From the NCBI GenBank assembly GCA_027625915.1, contig JANTQA010000026.1, forward strand, positions 1,550,001 through 1,614,000: a stretch of DNA of 64,000 bases, in the 5' to 3' direction. Made by a program: the position numbers and the translations under genes. This document shows positions 25,401-36,835 of this stretch, piece by piece. The notes under the pieces are model-generated. The model made no database searches and was not told the DNA's origin. It saw nothing but the letters and a program-made list of their open reading frames with translations. Origin of the DNA: Anaeramoeba flamelloides (Eukaryota > Metamonada > Anaeramoebidae). Position 1 is the stretch's first letter. Each line of letters opens with the position of its first letter.

Positions 25401-28400
25401 CCAAATTTTCGTCTAATCTCGTCCATTAGATCATTTACAAAGCCATATGGATCAAATCCTCCTGTTTTTAAATACTTGTCTGCAATTTTTTTAAATCCTG
25501 AAATAATGGCTCCAGAGTTGTAATCCTTTGGATCATCAAAATATTTTGTGGACATTTTGACCGAATCTGTAAAGGCGTCCTTCATTAATTCCTTTAATTT
25601 TTTGTCAACGGTTTCTTCGCTCCATGGTTTGCTGCTTTTGTTTTGTTCGACTTCCATTTGAGAAATGGCGACGTCACCAATGGACGCCAATTTGGATGGT
25701 GCATATAGGATATTATTGTGTTTATAAACTTGGATTGCATCTTTGGTGGAGGCCTTGAGTGCGCCATCAGTGACTGCGACGCATCCGTTTTGTGCCAAAA
25801 TTTGGGCGTCTTGCTCAGTGATTTCATTTGACTTTAGGCATGGCATGGCAATATCACATTTGACTTCGCTAAAGGGCTTTTTATTCATCATAAATTTGAC
25901 GTTTCGATCAAACTTTGTAATTTCTCTTAAGGGCTTGCCTTGTTCCTTTAATTCCTGAATTTTTTGTAATTTTTCAATTGTGAATCCATTGGGATCATGA
26001 ATGGTTCCTGTTTCGTCGCTTAATGTGATTGGGATGGCTCCCATTTCAATCAATTTTTTGGCGGCTTCAATGGAAATGTCATTGAATCCACTCAGGGCAA
26101 CCTTTTTACCCCTGAGGGTGTCATTATTGGCCTTGAGCATTTCTTCAGTTAAATATGCTAATCCCTTGCCTGTGGCCTCTGGGTGAACGATGGCACCACC
26201 CCATTTTTTGCCCTTGCCTGCGCTAAGATTATTATAGGTTTCATATAGATTCTTTAATTGCTTACCATCAACTCCATTGTCTTGTTTCGAAATTTCGAAA
26301 TTCTTTCCTAACTTTTTGTATAATTCCCTCATATAGGCATCAGAAAAGGTTTTGATTTCATTTGGGTTTTTCCCCTTGGGGCTGAAATCTGAGCCTCCCT
26401 TGGATCCGCCAATACTCAGTGTTGTGACACCACCAATTAAAGTTTGGTCCAATCCTAGGGACTTCATTGTACTTTCGTTTGCCTTTGGATCAAATTCAAT
26501 GCCACCCTTCAAGTCTCCCAAGATTCCGTTATATTTGATGAAATAGCCCTTATTTTTTTGCATTCTTCCTCTGGAATCCTTCCAGGGCACATCAAATTCA
26601 ATGATCTTTTGTGGTCGAGTCATGATTTCTGCAACCTTGGAATACTCTGGATTGGTTCTCAGCAAGGGCAAAATGGAATTCAAGAATTCTTCAACAGATT
26701 CCAAATATTCGGTTTGGAATGGAAATTCCTTTCTTAATTGCTCCATTAAATTGTTAATAAAATCTTCTGGCGTTTGGAATCCTTCCCATGTAACGCCTGT
26801 TTTTAATTTCTTTTGAATACCCTTATTTTTGTTCTCCATTAATTGATCAGCAATTTTTTTGAATCCTGAAATTTCTGCTCCAATGTCGTAATCTGTTGGC
26901 TTATCGCAGTATTCCTTTGTAATTTGCTGACAGTCTTCAAATGCGTTTTGCATAATTTCCTTCAATTTATCTTCAACAAGGCCATCGCTCCATGGCTGAC
27001 CGCTTTGGTTTTGTTCCAATTCCAATTTGGATATGGCAGTGGATCCTAGCGTCGCCAATTTGGATGGGACATATAGTACTCCCTTGTCTCCATAGACCTG
27101 AATGGCTTCTTCGGTGGAGGCATTTCTTGCGCCGTCGGTGACTGCGATGCATCCGTTTTGCGCCAAAATTTGGGCGTCTTGTTCGGAAATTTCGCCCTTG
27201 TCTTGACAGGCAATGGCAACATCGCATTTGACAGAGTTGAAGGGCTTTTTGTTTGGAACGAATTTAATCGTTCGATCCAATCGGGTGATTTCTCTTAAGG
27301 GCTTGCCTTGTTCTTTCAAATTTTTCAACTTTTTGATTTGTTCCTTTGTGAGGCCATTGGGAACATTAATAAAGCCAGTTTCGTCGCTTAATGTGATTGG
27401 GATGGCGCCCTTTTCAATTAGGGTGTCTGCTGCGTTGAGTGATTCATCATTGAATCCACTCAGGGCAACCTTTTTGTTTACCAGGGATTGGCCATTCGCC
27501 TTTAATGCTTGATCAGTGATATGAACAATGCCTGATCCGGTGGCCTTTGGATGAATACTGGATCCCCATTTGTTGCCCTTACCTGCGCTCAGCTTTTGGT
27601 ACATGTCATATAGTTGGTCTAATTCCTTTTTCCCAGTTCCTTTACCCTTTTTCGAAATTTCAAAATTCTTGCCCATTTTCTTATATAGCTCCCTCATAAA
27701 TGATTCATTAAAGTTTTTCTTTTCCTTGCCAGACTTATTTTTTGGATCAAACGTTGAGCCTCCTTTACCGCCTCCAATTTTCAGTGTTGAAACAGGATGG
27801 CTCAAGGCATTTTCAAGACCAAGTGCCTTGAGGGTACCTAAATCGGTTTCGGGATCAAATTGAATGGCACCGTTATAGTCTCCCAGGGCAGAGCTATGTT
27901 GGACAAAGTATCCTTTTTCTTTATGAACCTTTCCTCGATCGTCCACCCAAGGGACATCAAATTCAATGATGTTCTCAGGTTCCAAAATTTCCTTGATGTA
28001 CTCGGCATATTCTGGATGCTTGATTAAAAAGGGTCTCAATTTCTTTAAAGTTCGTTCAACAGTTTTGATATATTCTGGTTGATCTGGAAATCTTGCCCTG
28101 ATGGATTTCAAAAAATCATCAATGTGCTTTTCAACATCAACAATCCCTCCTTTTCTCTTCTCTCGTAATTTGGCTAATAAAAGCCCTCGGATGTTTGGAT
28201 CGGCTTGATCAATCAAATCAGTTTGTAAATTCTTTAAATGCTTTTCTAATTCCAATCTTTCCCTCTTTTCACGATCAAGCTCATCTTGTAACCTGTTTAT
28301 CGCGGACTTTAATTTGTTAGTTTGGCCTGTAATGTCTTTCATTCTGCTTCGGAATTTGCCTAATTTCAATTTTAATTCTCTTTCTAATCTTTTGGATTCA

Positions 28401-28847
28401 GAATCATCCATAGAGGGATTAGCAAGAAATAATTGTGCTAAAAATGCAGTCATTAATCTATTGTTCCCTTTGACAATATCTTTTGCATTAATAAATTTAC
28501 GTGCTCCAATCTATTTTTTTTGTTTTTTTTTGTTTTTTTGGTTGTGGTTTGTTTTTTTTAATTTTATTTGACACAAATTTTAAAGAGTAAATTGTTTAAT
28601 TAAAAAATTGATTTAATTATTAGAGTTGTTCAAAATTAATAAATGTCAAAAAAAAAAAAAAAATAAAATAAAAAAAAAGTTAATAAAAGGATAAAAATGT
28701 GTTTTTTGTTTTTTTAAAATATGAAATTTTAATAAAACAATTTTAAGATTCCTTTTATTTTGATTCAAAATTTTCTGCTTTTGATATTGGTATTTAAATT
28801 TATAATAAAATATATTTTTCATCTCATTTATTAAGGTTAATAGTACA

Positions 28848-28878
<31 letters not shown>

Positions 28879-29802
28879 TATAAAAAATTATTTATTATAA
28901 AGAGATCATTTCTTAAATTAATACAAGCTATTTAGTTTCTTATTCAGTTTATGTCTGTTGACAATTTTTCGTTAATTCGAGAGAAAAAATGATCAAAAGA
29001 GAGTAGAAATTGTTCTATTAAAATTTAAATACCAAAATTGTTTGATTTGTTTTTTATTATTCATTAAATAAAAAAAAAAAAAAAAAAAAAAATTTTACTT
29101 TATCTGCCATTTGTAAAAATAATTCTGCTCTCCTGAGAGGATCTTGTTCTTGGAGTGGAGACAAATCACAATTGTTTTCATCAATAGCAGTTAATAAATA
29201 AGTAAGTGCCTTTGAATCTTTAAGATCTGTTGTAAAATTATTAATTCTAATATCACACCCGACTTTCTCAAGTTGATAATTAAACCAACTTTTTAATAAT
29301 TCCTCAGGTGGTGCATTCGATAAATTGATTTTTTTTCTGCCACCTTGGCCTTCTAATTGCTTTTTAAGTTTATCCAAATTTGGATTTGAGGAAACTTGCT
29401 TCATCAATGAAACCTTGACAACCTGCCAGGTTAAACCAAGAATTAAATGTTCTCTTTTTTCTAGAATATCTTCTGGTCCAATATTTACAAGTTTTATACC
29501 TAATTTTTTAGATGCTTGAAGAACAAGATTCAAATTGTTAATTAATTCAAATTTATTTAGCCTTGGCTTTTGAACAATACGCCTCATATTAATTGTTCCT
29601 TTAAAATATTTGTCAATGATTTTACTATTTTATTCGAGAAATATTTTTTTTTTTTTTTTTTTGTGAGTTTGTTATTTTGTTTATTTTTATTAAACAAAAA
29701 AAGAACGAAAAAGAACGAGAAAGAAGAAGAAAGTTTCAAGATTAAACGGTGACAAAAGGAGAAAAAAAAAATTTTTTTTTTAAATGAAAAAAAATAAAAT
29801 AA

Positions 29803-29842
<40 letters not shown>

Positions 29843-30467
29843 ATAAAAAATTACGCAAAGAGGATCCCATCTCTAACTTCGTAAAAAATATCATCTCCGC
29901 GAGGATCAATTGGAATGATATGAGCTACTGACTGATCTCCCGCAAGAGAGTTATTAATGAAATCAACCAACCCCTCTTTTTCTTCTTGGGTATAGGAATG
30001 AACACCTCCTCCTTCACGTTTGATGGTGGTTACTTTTTTCACAACATTACCAAACTTTGAGGTTTTGATTTTTTTTGATTTTAATAAATACATCAATTGT
30101 ACAAATTCTGGAAATTCGATTTCCCCATTACCATCAATATCAACTTCTTTGATCATGTTTTTAATATCTTCGGTACTTGATTTGTCCCCAGCCTTGTAAA
30201 GTTATAAAGAGAAAAATTTCGTGTAAGAAAGAAAAAAAAACAAACAAAAAATCATTTTTAATTAAAAAAAGTAAGCGAAAAAAAAAAGAAAATAAGAAAA
30301 AGTTTTTTTTCTTTTACCTTCACAAGAACACTCTTGATTTCTTTTTCAGTAATTGATCCATCGCCATCAACATCAAATATCTTGAAATCCTTAAATAATC
30401 TGTTAAGCTGGAAATTGGAAAATGCTTTTGAAGCCTCAGGACTTAGTTGTCGCCGAAACTGTGCCAT
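14852..30467 (-). CDS. Giant plastin-like actin-binding protein with tandem glutamate-dehydrogenase-derived domains, coiled coils and a PH-like domain
   Basis: Four exons on the minus strand: 30467-30318, 30192-29855, 29624-29099 and 28510-14852. Introns are GT...AG and phases agree (0, 2, 0). The product is about 4890 residues: EF-hands (loops at residues 32-43 and 68-79), CH1 (about 117-230), CH2 (about 245-368), coiled coil (about 370-450), GDH-like array (about 478-4385), coiled coil (about 4400-4750), PH-like domain (about 4775-4865). The join to the long exon rests on IGARKFINAKDIVKGNNRL. This lies in frame directly before the ATG at 28453, after an in-frame stop and an AG, and matches the conserved end of plastin CH2. 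The first 338 residues otherwise have no 3' exon, and CH3-CH4 of plastin are absent. The last exon is one uninterrupted 13.7-kb frame, GC-richer than its surroundings. A role as an actin-linked, calcium-sensitive, membrane- or lipid-contacting scaffold is inferred from the domains. Starting at 28453 would wrongly drop 357 residues. Confidence 0.93.
19576..19963 (-). repeat. 388-bp block identical to 23254-23641 (units 6 and 4)
   Basis: Line-by-line comparison shows no difference over 388 bases between this stretch of GDH unit 6 and 23254-23641 in unit 4, silent positions included. Flanks diverge abruptly at both ends. Elsewhere the units differ at many silent sites. This is the mark of recent gene conversion or unequal exchange inside the array. 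Confidence 0.9.
20660..21690 (-). repeat. Two extra Rossmann-only segments after GDH unit 5
   Basis: After the unit-5 Rossmann half, two more copies of about 173 residues follow without the N-terminal substrate domain. One runs from KKVALSGFDDDSIEAA to KVYGDNDILYNP, the next from KQVALSGFEKNTLD to KVYGDNGILYTPSKLA. The distance from FDVPW of unit 5 to that of unit 6 is 786, that is 440 plus twice 173. The second copy is most diverged at the nucleotide loop. The copies share KSSKGAIKVYGDN-like words with unit 3, so local duplication plus exchange is likely. Confidence 0.88.
23254..23641 (-). repeat. 388-bp block identical to 19576-19963 (units 4 and 6)
   Basis: Partner of the block in unit 6, offset by 3678 bases. 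It spans the part of the unit from the GNDLKKLYDAY helix through the Rossmann start to LREITRLDRNIQ. Collapse or misassembly of this array by short reads is a real risk here because of the identity. Confidence 0.9.
28420..30467 (-). other. Plastin-type head: EF-hand pair plus CH1-CH2 actin-binding domain
   Basis: Exon 1 carries the first EF loop (DVDGDGSITEKE) and exon 2 the second (DIDGNGEIEFPE). Both have Asp at positions 1, 3 or 5 and a final Glu, so calcium binding is plausible. CH1 begins at SYTQEEKEGLVDFINN and contains the plastin signatures DGILFAKIID, NNLNLVLQAS, NIGPEDI and LGLTWQVVK. CH2 begins at PPEELLKSWFNYQLEKVG, continues with INNFTTDLKDSKALTYLL and RAELFLQMADK, and finishes in the long exon. 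In plastins these form actin-binding domain 1. The three small introns are 125, 230 and 588 bases. Confidence 0.93.
28511..29098 (-). other. Intron 3 of the giant gene
   Basis: Donor GTAAAA follows MADK of CH2. The acceptor ends ATAG before ATTGGAGCA. The intron is A/T-rich with long T and A runs and shows no coding sequence resembling the second half of a plastin. It is the junction that links the plastin head to the 13.7-kb exon. Confidence 0.88.
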
Positions 30468-32099
30468 TTTGAATTTTTTAGAAAAATCTAATTAAAAAAT
30501 AGAAAAGACTTATTTGTAAGAAAAGTAAAGTCAAAAAGAAGAAAGAAAAAAACGAAAATTAAAAAAATAGAAGAAAATAATAAAAAAAATTAGAAAGATA
30601 AAAAAATGAAAAGATTTGTTACTTTTGCAAAACAAACTACCAATTTTTTTTTTCTTGTTTGGTGAACAACTAAGTTTTTTTTTTTAATTGAAAACAACTC
30701 TTAATTTTTTATTATCCCAAAAGGTTAATAAATTTTTTTACTCAAAAACCAAAATTTAAGGAGTTAAAAAATTTTGTTTTTGAGATAACGTGTGAATGCT
30801 TTGAATAAGGTGTACAATAAATTTTTAGAATTAAAAATATTGTTTTTAAACAATAGAGGATTTGGATTGCTTTTAATGAGTCCAACCAACGGCTTACTGT
30901 TTTTATTCAAAATTCTGTCTCGTTTAATTTGTTTATTATGACAAACTTGTTTTTTTTTGATTGTAAGAAATTTGAAAAGAATAAATTTATAAAGAGTACT
31001 TGGAAAAGGATTTTTTTAGATTTGAAAGTTACAAAACAACATTCTTCTTTTCTTATTTGGCTCTTAATAATAATATATTATTTGTTTCTAAAATTCTGAA
31101 ACAGAAACTCCTGTTAATTAACCAACAATTAGTTTTTTATCTTGTATTACTGAACTTTCTCCAGAGTGTTACTCTCGTGATAAGACAAATTTCGGTAATT
31201 TTTAGTTTAAAAAAATCAAATCCTCAGGAAGAAGAGAGATTTTACAGAGATCAAATACAATTTTCAACTCAGTAGCCATGTTTACTGTTTGAGTTTTGAT
31301 ATTTGATGAAGTTAGTAAAGGATATTTAAAAATGCTAAATTTATTTTAACTGGTTCAGTTTAAAAAACTAATTCAATTAATATTATCTTTTGTAACATAT
31401 ATAACTTCACTTGAAAGTTCAACTCTTTAGTTTCTTGAGAACAATAAATGTCTGATTGTGTTTGAAAAATTATTGATAAAACTTTTTCATTTAGTTTTCA
31501 TTTTCCTCCATTTTCCAATAAAAAACTTTCTCGAAATAGATTGAAAGTTTTTATCTCAATGTATTTGCTATGTCCCTTTTATAGAGTCTATTTTTGGTGA
31601 GCTAACAAATAATAGCCAAAGAATGTTGAATACTGTTAAATTCAAATTATCAAACTTTAAGGTTATCAAAGTTCAATAAGGTTGTTGAAAAAATATCGAA
31701 AAAGATTGCTTCTTATTGATTTTAGAGAGATCATGAATTTTTTAAGGAATATTTAATCTAATATTTTTGGGGCGATATTATTAAATTTCAATATTGGTCA
31801 AATTGGAATTTTTCATATTTTTGAAGAGTTTCTTGATTATTATTAAAAGTATAAAAGTTTTTAACAGTGTTTTATAATTGTGTAGATGAAAAATCAAAGG
31901 ATTATTATACGATTGGTATATTTTATTTCATAAATTGTCGAAAATTGAAAATCTTGAAATCATAATTACTAAATATTTTTAAAAATTTGTTCGGTACCCA
32001 ATTTTACCACAAAAAGCTAAGTCGGAATTTTTTTCCCTTAAAACAGGTTTTAAAAGTTTAATTGGTCTCAAATTATTTTTTTTTTCAAAATCCTTGACA

Positions 32100-32195
32100 A
32101 AATTTTCCACAGAATATTCTAACTACCCAATCCTACTCTAACAAACTCTAAAATACTCTAACCCACCTTAACATACCTTAACCCACCTGTAAAGT
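32100..32195. other. Strand-asymmetric C-rich, G-poor tract
   Basis: About 95 bases composed almost only of A, C and T on the top strand, with repeated CTAACCCACCTTAA and ACTCTAA words. It resembles the C-rich half of the core of the foldback element at 10741-10915 and a tract at 52150-52230. The flanks show no clear inverted arms, so it may be the core of a decayed foldback element. Confidence 0.45.
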
Positions 32196-32604
32196 TTTTT
32201 TTTAAATATCCACAGTTAATATATTTCAATTTTATAGACTATTTAAAAAAAAAACAGAATTTGGACAATTATGAAATCTAATAATTCTCCCGTTTTGGGT
32301 TTGCAAGATAAAAATTGTTTTTTGCTTATTGGAAAATAACAGTAATTGAAATATACAATAACGAGTTTATTACACCCCGATTTTAAATACTGGAATTGTA
32401 GATTTAAATTAAAGAAAACCATTTATGGGTCTTATTTTTATTTTTTTTTGGTTATAAAACAGAGTCTTTTTTAGATTTGATAATTTTTTTTATTGAAAAC
32501 TTAATATTTGCCCAAGTTCCTCAAAAAAATTTTTAAATATCAATTAAATTTTACTGTGGTTCCTATCCAAATGTGAAAAACTGTCAGAAATAAAGATTGT
32601 TTTT

Positions 32605-33882
32605 TGACAATAATAGAGGTTTTGATGATAACATACCTAATTAACGATAAAGTTACAAAAATTGCGATAATTTACATCAAATCGCAATATATCAGAAAAT
32701 CACAATATATCAGAAAATCGCAATATTCAATATTATCGCGATAATATAACAAATCGTAATAGTCTATAAAAGTGCGACGATTATTAAAAAATGGTGATTA
32801 ACAAGTAAATCGAGATATAATAGTTGATGGGTTTTTGGTATAATTGTGAAATATTTTTAACACAAATTGTTTTTTTGATCAAAAAATAGATAAGGTGAAA
32901 AAAAAGTTATTCTTTGAAAAAAAAAAATTCAAAAAAGATAACTTGATCCAATCAAGGATCAGATCAAAGAGTTTTTTTGTGTTTTCATTTTATTTGGTTG
33001 ACAAACCAATTGATCCTTTTAGATCAATAACAATAAGAAATAAAGATAAATAAATAATTTCTCAGCTAATTGTGGTGTTGTAAAGTGCCTTGAATAATTA
33101 GCTTCTAAAACAACCAACACTTTCAACTTTTCTTAAAAGAATGTGTTCTTCAGTTAAAAATATTTTCAATATTCTCTAAAAGCTAAAAATGGTTGATAAC
33201 TCTTCCAAAGATTTCACAACACCCAAACTAGATGATCCCCAATTATTAAGATTTTTTATACAATTATTATCTTCTTGTTCTTTTTCTTCTTTGATCATCT
33301 TTGTATTGGACATAAAACACAATTAGGGCTGATTGGTTTTTGTATGATCGATTACCCATAAGAAGGAAAATTATTCTTTATTCTTTTTAGGTTATTTAAA
33401 ATTGTGAAGGTAACAACTCCATTTTAAGAAAAAAACATCTATCTTATATTCAAGTGTATACTTGAAATGGGTAATCATTAGTTTGATCATAAACTTTGTT
33501 TGAGATTGTATATTTGGTTAAAAAAAAATGAAAAGAAAAAAAAATTCGATTTACCACTATAACCAAACTTATTCACTTGTTAAAAGTTTTCTGTCTTTCA
33601 AAACTTTCAAACACTTTAAGACAGTTCACAGCCCTTACAAACACTTTCAAAGATTTATTAAAGGGGAAAAGCTTTGTAAAAGTCAAGATATTTTTATGAA
33701 AGATTTCGAAAAAAGAATTTTTCATTTTTTCGCGATAATGCAAATTACACGATAATGTTGAATATCGCGATTTTATGATATATCGTGATAAAGTTGGACT
33801 AATAGCTATTTTTTAATATTATCACGATTTTATTGCTAATACCATGATAATATATGTTATCATCAAAACCTTGATTATTCAA
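32605..33882. mobile_element. Family C element with inverted ends (uninterrupted copy)
   Basis: The start (GGTTTTGATGATAACAT near 32617) recurs inverted at about 33854-33870, and both ends are followed inward by GCGATAA, TCGCGAT and ATATCNCGAT words. Total length is about 1.28 kb. The left 500 bases align to 10187-10480 plus 11193-11440. Inverted ends and lack of a conserved frame suggest a non-autonomous DNA transposon. Termini and any target-site duplication could not be fixed by eye. Confidence 0.6.
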
Positions 33883-34039
33883 CATGTTTTTTTATTTGTT
33901 CTTTAAATTCCATTTATTGGAAATGATTGAAATTCAATATTTTTTTTGGACTAATTTGGTAAAAAAAGTTAATAAAGATAGAAATATATATATCAACCCT
34001 AATTCCACTCATACAAAAAGTTATTTTCTCAACACCCCC

Positions 34040-34070
<31 letters not shown>

Positions 34071-34729
34071 TGTCAATTTTTGTAAATAGCTACAAATGAA
34101 GATATAACAAAAAGAGAACCCTCAACACCTTAACGCTTTTGAAAGATAAAACTAAACACAATCCAAAACTGTTCTATTTTACCAATATAGAAAGTATTTC
34201 AAATTTATAATTATCTATTCAAAAGGGATCCTGAAAAAAGTTTTGAAATGAACTGATAAAAAGTAATAAAATAGTATTAAGGTTAATTAATAAAAGAAAC
34301 CGTTTTAAGCTGGGTAAATGTAAAATAAAATGAAAAAAAAAAAAAAAAATTCTTATTCTTTAAACACTGATAAATACAAATTTTTTTTTTCAAGTTTTTA
34401 CCACATTTTCCATTTTTATTAAATCTTTTAGCATAACTTTGATTTACAATTTTATTTATTTAAATTTTAAGAAAATTGTTAAAATTAGTGTATCTTCAAA
34501 TTTATTTTTATCAAAAATTGCTTTAATCCTCATGTTAATAGAGTTACATAAAGTCAATCGAAATGATGATTGTTTTAAATAGTTATTATTTTTACAATTA
34601 TTTTAAATAATAATAATATTTTTAATATTATTAATAAACAAGATTAACTATCTTTATTAACTCTAATAGATAATAAAATGACTTTTGAATATTTGATAAA
34701 AATTCTAAATTCAAGTTGAGGAATTCGAG

Positions 34730-35350
34730 AAGTGCATTAGGGTGACGTGGAGGGCCTATCTTTTCTTGGGGTTTTCTGTTTTATTTGTTAAGTGTTCTAG
34801 GTTTTTTTGGTGTTTCTATTTTATCAGTGAGGTGTTCTAGGTTTTTTTGAGGTTAGAAATAAACAGAAAATTTTAATAAATTTTTGGTTTATTTCAAAGA
34901 TTCAAAAAAATCTAACGAAAATCAATATGATTTTCCACATAAATAGAAAACTCAAAAAAAGATAATGTGATTTTCCCTGATTCAGAAGAATCGAGTAAAA
35001 TCATATAGATTTTACTCTATTCTTTTAAATCCTGGAAAAGAAAATTGAATTTTTCTTTAGTTTTTCTATTTTATTTAAGAAGTGTTATGGTTTTTTTTAA
35101 TTTTTGAAATAAACCGAAAATTTATAAAATTTCTTTTTATTTCAAAAAGTAAAAAAAACTAAGGGTGGTTTTCAAGAATTCAATAGAATGGATTAAAATC
35201 TTTGAAATAACTCCATTCTTTTAAATTCTGTTAAACCTAATTTGAAGTGCCGCCAAGTGCCCAGTTTTTTTTTTTTAATTTAAGAAATAAACAGAAAATT
35301 AAATAAATTTTCTGTTTATTTCCCAAATTAAAAAAAACCTAGAGGCAAAT
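34730..35350. repeat. Hairpin-forming repeat cluster (family D), copy 1
   Basis: Contains several imperfect palindromes built on AGGTTTTTTT...AGAAATAAACAGAAAATT with the complement ATTTTCTGTTTATTTC...AAAAAAACCT. The clearest is 35268-35342, where about 30 bases pair around a short A/T loop. Others lie near 34855-34912 and 35085-35155. The phrase GTGTTCTAGGTTTTTTT occurs twice. Related clusters are at 39240-39930 and 43850-44410. Confidence 0.65.
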
Positions 35351-36270
35351 AAGAGGAATTATAAACTCTTCCCTTAAATTACAATAAAAAAAATATATTT
35401 GTCATATTATTGATAATGATATTGCTTTGGGGCAGAAATTTGATACTTAAAATAAATGGAAAATTCTAATTTCAAAGAAAAAAGCACTTAAAGGGGGTGT
35501 TTACTAAAATATCTTAAAAAGAAAACTGGAAATCTAAATCAAAACAATTAACAACCTGGGATTTGTGTTCCGGGATTAGGCTTATGGGTAATTGTCTCAA
35601 CCACTTTTTTTCAAAGTCTTTTTCACATTACGAAAAAAAAAAAACCAAAATAAGAGAAAATATGCTGATTTTTCCTTGTTCTTTTTCAAAGAATAAAACT
35701 TTGATACATGTACCAACACCAAAAAAACCATTTGAAATCCAATGAACATTAATTTTCAAATACAAAACCAGCCTTAAAAATCAACTCTTAAATAATAAAT
35801 ACTTTATAAAATACAATTATTTTCTAATTAATTTATGAAACATTTTATTTCAATTTTCAAAATGAATATTATTTATTAATGTTAAAATCAAATTCAAACA
35901 GTATAAATTTTATCTTTGAGTTCACTAAGGAAGTTTAATTTGTTGTCTAAAAATATCCTTTCTAAATGGTGTTGTCAAGATCTTTGGATTTTCTTCAAGT
36001 TAAAAAACAGAAAAATATTTTGGGATATGTGAACAAAAAATTTTCATTTATTAATTGGAAAATAATAATATCCACATATACTTATTTATTCTACTTATGA
36101 AAAAGTGGTTGAGAAAGTCCCTTAAAATATCACAGCATTAATTTAAATATCTAATTTTTCTCAATTTATTGGAAGTATTCAATCGAAAAACTTTTTGAGC
36201 ATGATCCATTCAATTTTTATTCTTCATTTTTTTTACTTTTTTTCATTAATTTTTTAATAATATCTTCAAA

Positions 36271-36835
36271 ATGGGTCGTATGTTTGGATCAGGAAAAGGT
36301 ATCTCGCGCTCTGCCAGACCTTATAAAAAAACACCACCTTCATGGTTAAAAATCACACCAAAACAAGTAATTGAAGAAATCTGTAAAATGGCTAAAAAAG
36401 GTCTTACACCATCCCAAATTGGTATTCACCTGAGAGATCTTTTTGGTGTTGGACAAGTTAAATCAGTTACTTCAAATAGAATTCTTAGAATCCTTAAAGC
36501 TAATGGTACTCTTTCTACTTTTCTTTTTTTTTTTTTTTTTTTGCTTTTTCATTTTGAACAAAAAAAAATTAAAAAACAAAATGTTTTTTTCATTTTAAAT
36601 TTCTGACGTATTAGGACTCGCACCAAAAATCCCAGAAGATTTATACCATTTAATTAAAAAAGCTGTTTCAATCCGTAAACATTTGGAAAAGAATAGAAAA
36701 GACAAAGACGCTAAATTCCATTTAATCCTTGTTGAATCAAAAATTTATAGAATCTCAAGATACTACAAAAAAACTAGACAACTCCCACCAAATTGGAAGT
36801 ACTCCTCATCAACAGCCAGTGCTTTGGTACAATAA
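36271..36835 (+). CDS. RPS13: 40S ribosomal protein S13 (uS15)
   Basis: Two exons, 36271-36505 and 36615-36835, with a 109-base intron splitting the Gly codon of KANGLAP. The product is 151 residues, the usual eukaryotic length. It begins [19 protein letters not shown], like animal and plant S13. It includes [51 protein letters not shown] and the terminal [16 protein letters not shown]. It binds 18S rRNA in the small subunit. The 5' flank is T-rich. The short intron is mostly T runs, typical for this window. Nothing is unusual in the protein. Confidence 0.98.

Larger units (their letters stand above)
16447..28095 (-). repeat. In-frame tandem array of eight GDH-like units (ten Rossmann halves)
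   Basis: Each unit follows hexameric glutamate dehydrogenase: helical start YPDQPEF..LLPLL, EFDVPW, KGG..FDP, GGSKGGSDF, an EATG motif after a GKGNKWGG block, SGF...AA Rossmann start, SDETG, CDIA.PC, AVTDG and YNSGANIAGFKKIAD. The Phe of FDVPW lies at residues 522, 977, 1417, 1857, 2297, 3083, 3523 and 3984. Four of the seven spacings are exactly 440. The GXGXXA dinucleotide loop (GSGNVA in E. coli GDH) is replaced by GFNDxS-like residues in all ten Rossmann segments. The catalytic Asp (GDIGVG) is usually Gly, with Asp kept in unit 2 and Glu in unit 3. The substrate-site Lys of KGG is lost in units 1, 6 and 8, and that of GGxKGG in unit 5. Enzyme activity is therefore unlikely. Confidence 0.93.
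30468..36270. other. Intergenic region rich in repeats, no gene
   Basis: Lies between the divergent giant gene (-) and S13 (+), so it should contain both promoters. It holds the family C element 32605-33882, a C-rich strand-asymmetric tract at 32100-32195 and a hairpin cluster at 34730-35350. Open frames such as 31000-31275 and 33528-33755 show no domain, and the latter lies inside the family C element. Confidence 0.65.

Noticed and set aside
16447-28095. A polyprotein of active glutamate dehydrogenases
   Set aside because: The cofactor loop is altered in every Rossmann segment and the catalytic Asp in most units; no cleavage-like linkers are seen.
29057-30467. A truncated fimbrin pseudogene beside an unrelated giant gene
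   Set aside because: The missing end of CH2 is present in frame at the start of the 28510 exon with a valid acceptor and phase, so the two parts are one gene.
33528-33755. Small protein gene
   Set aside because: Lies within the family C repeat element and is not conserved in the other copy.
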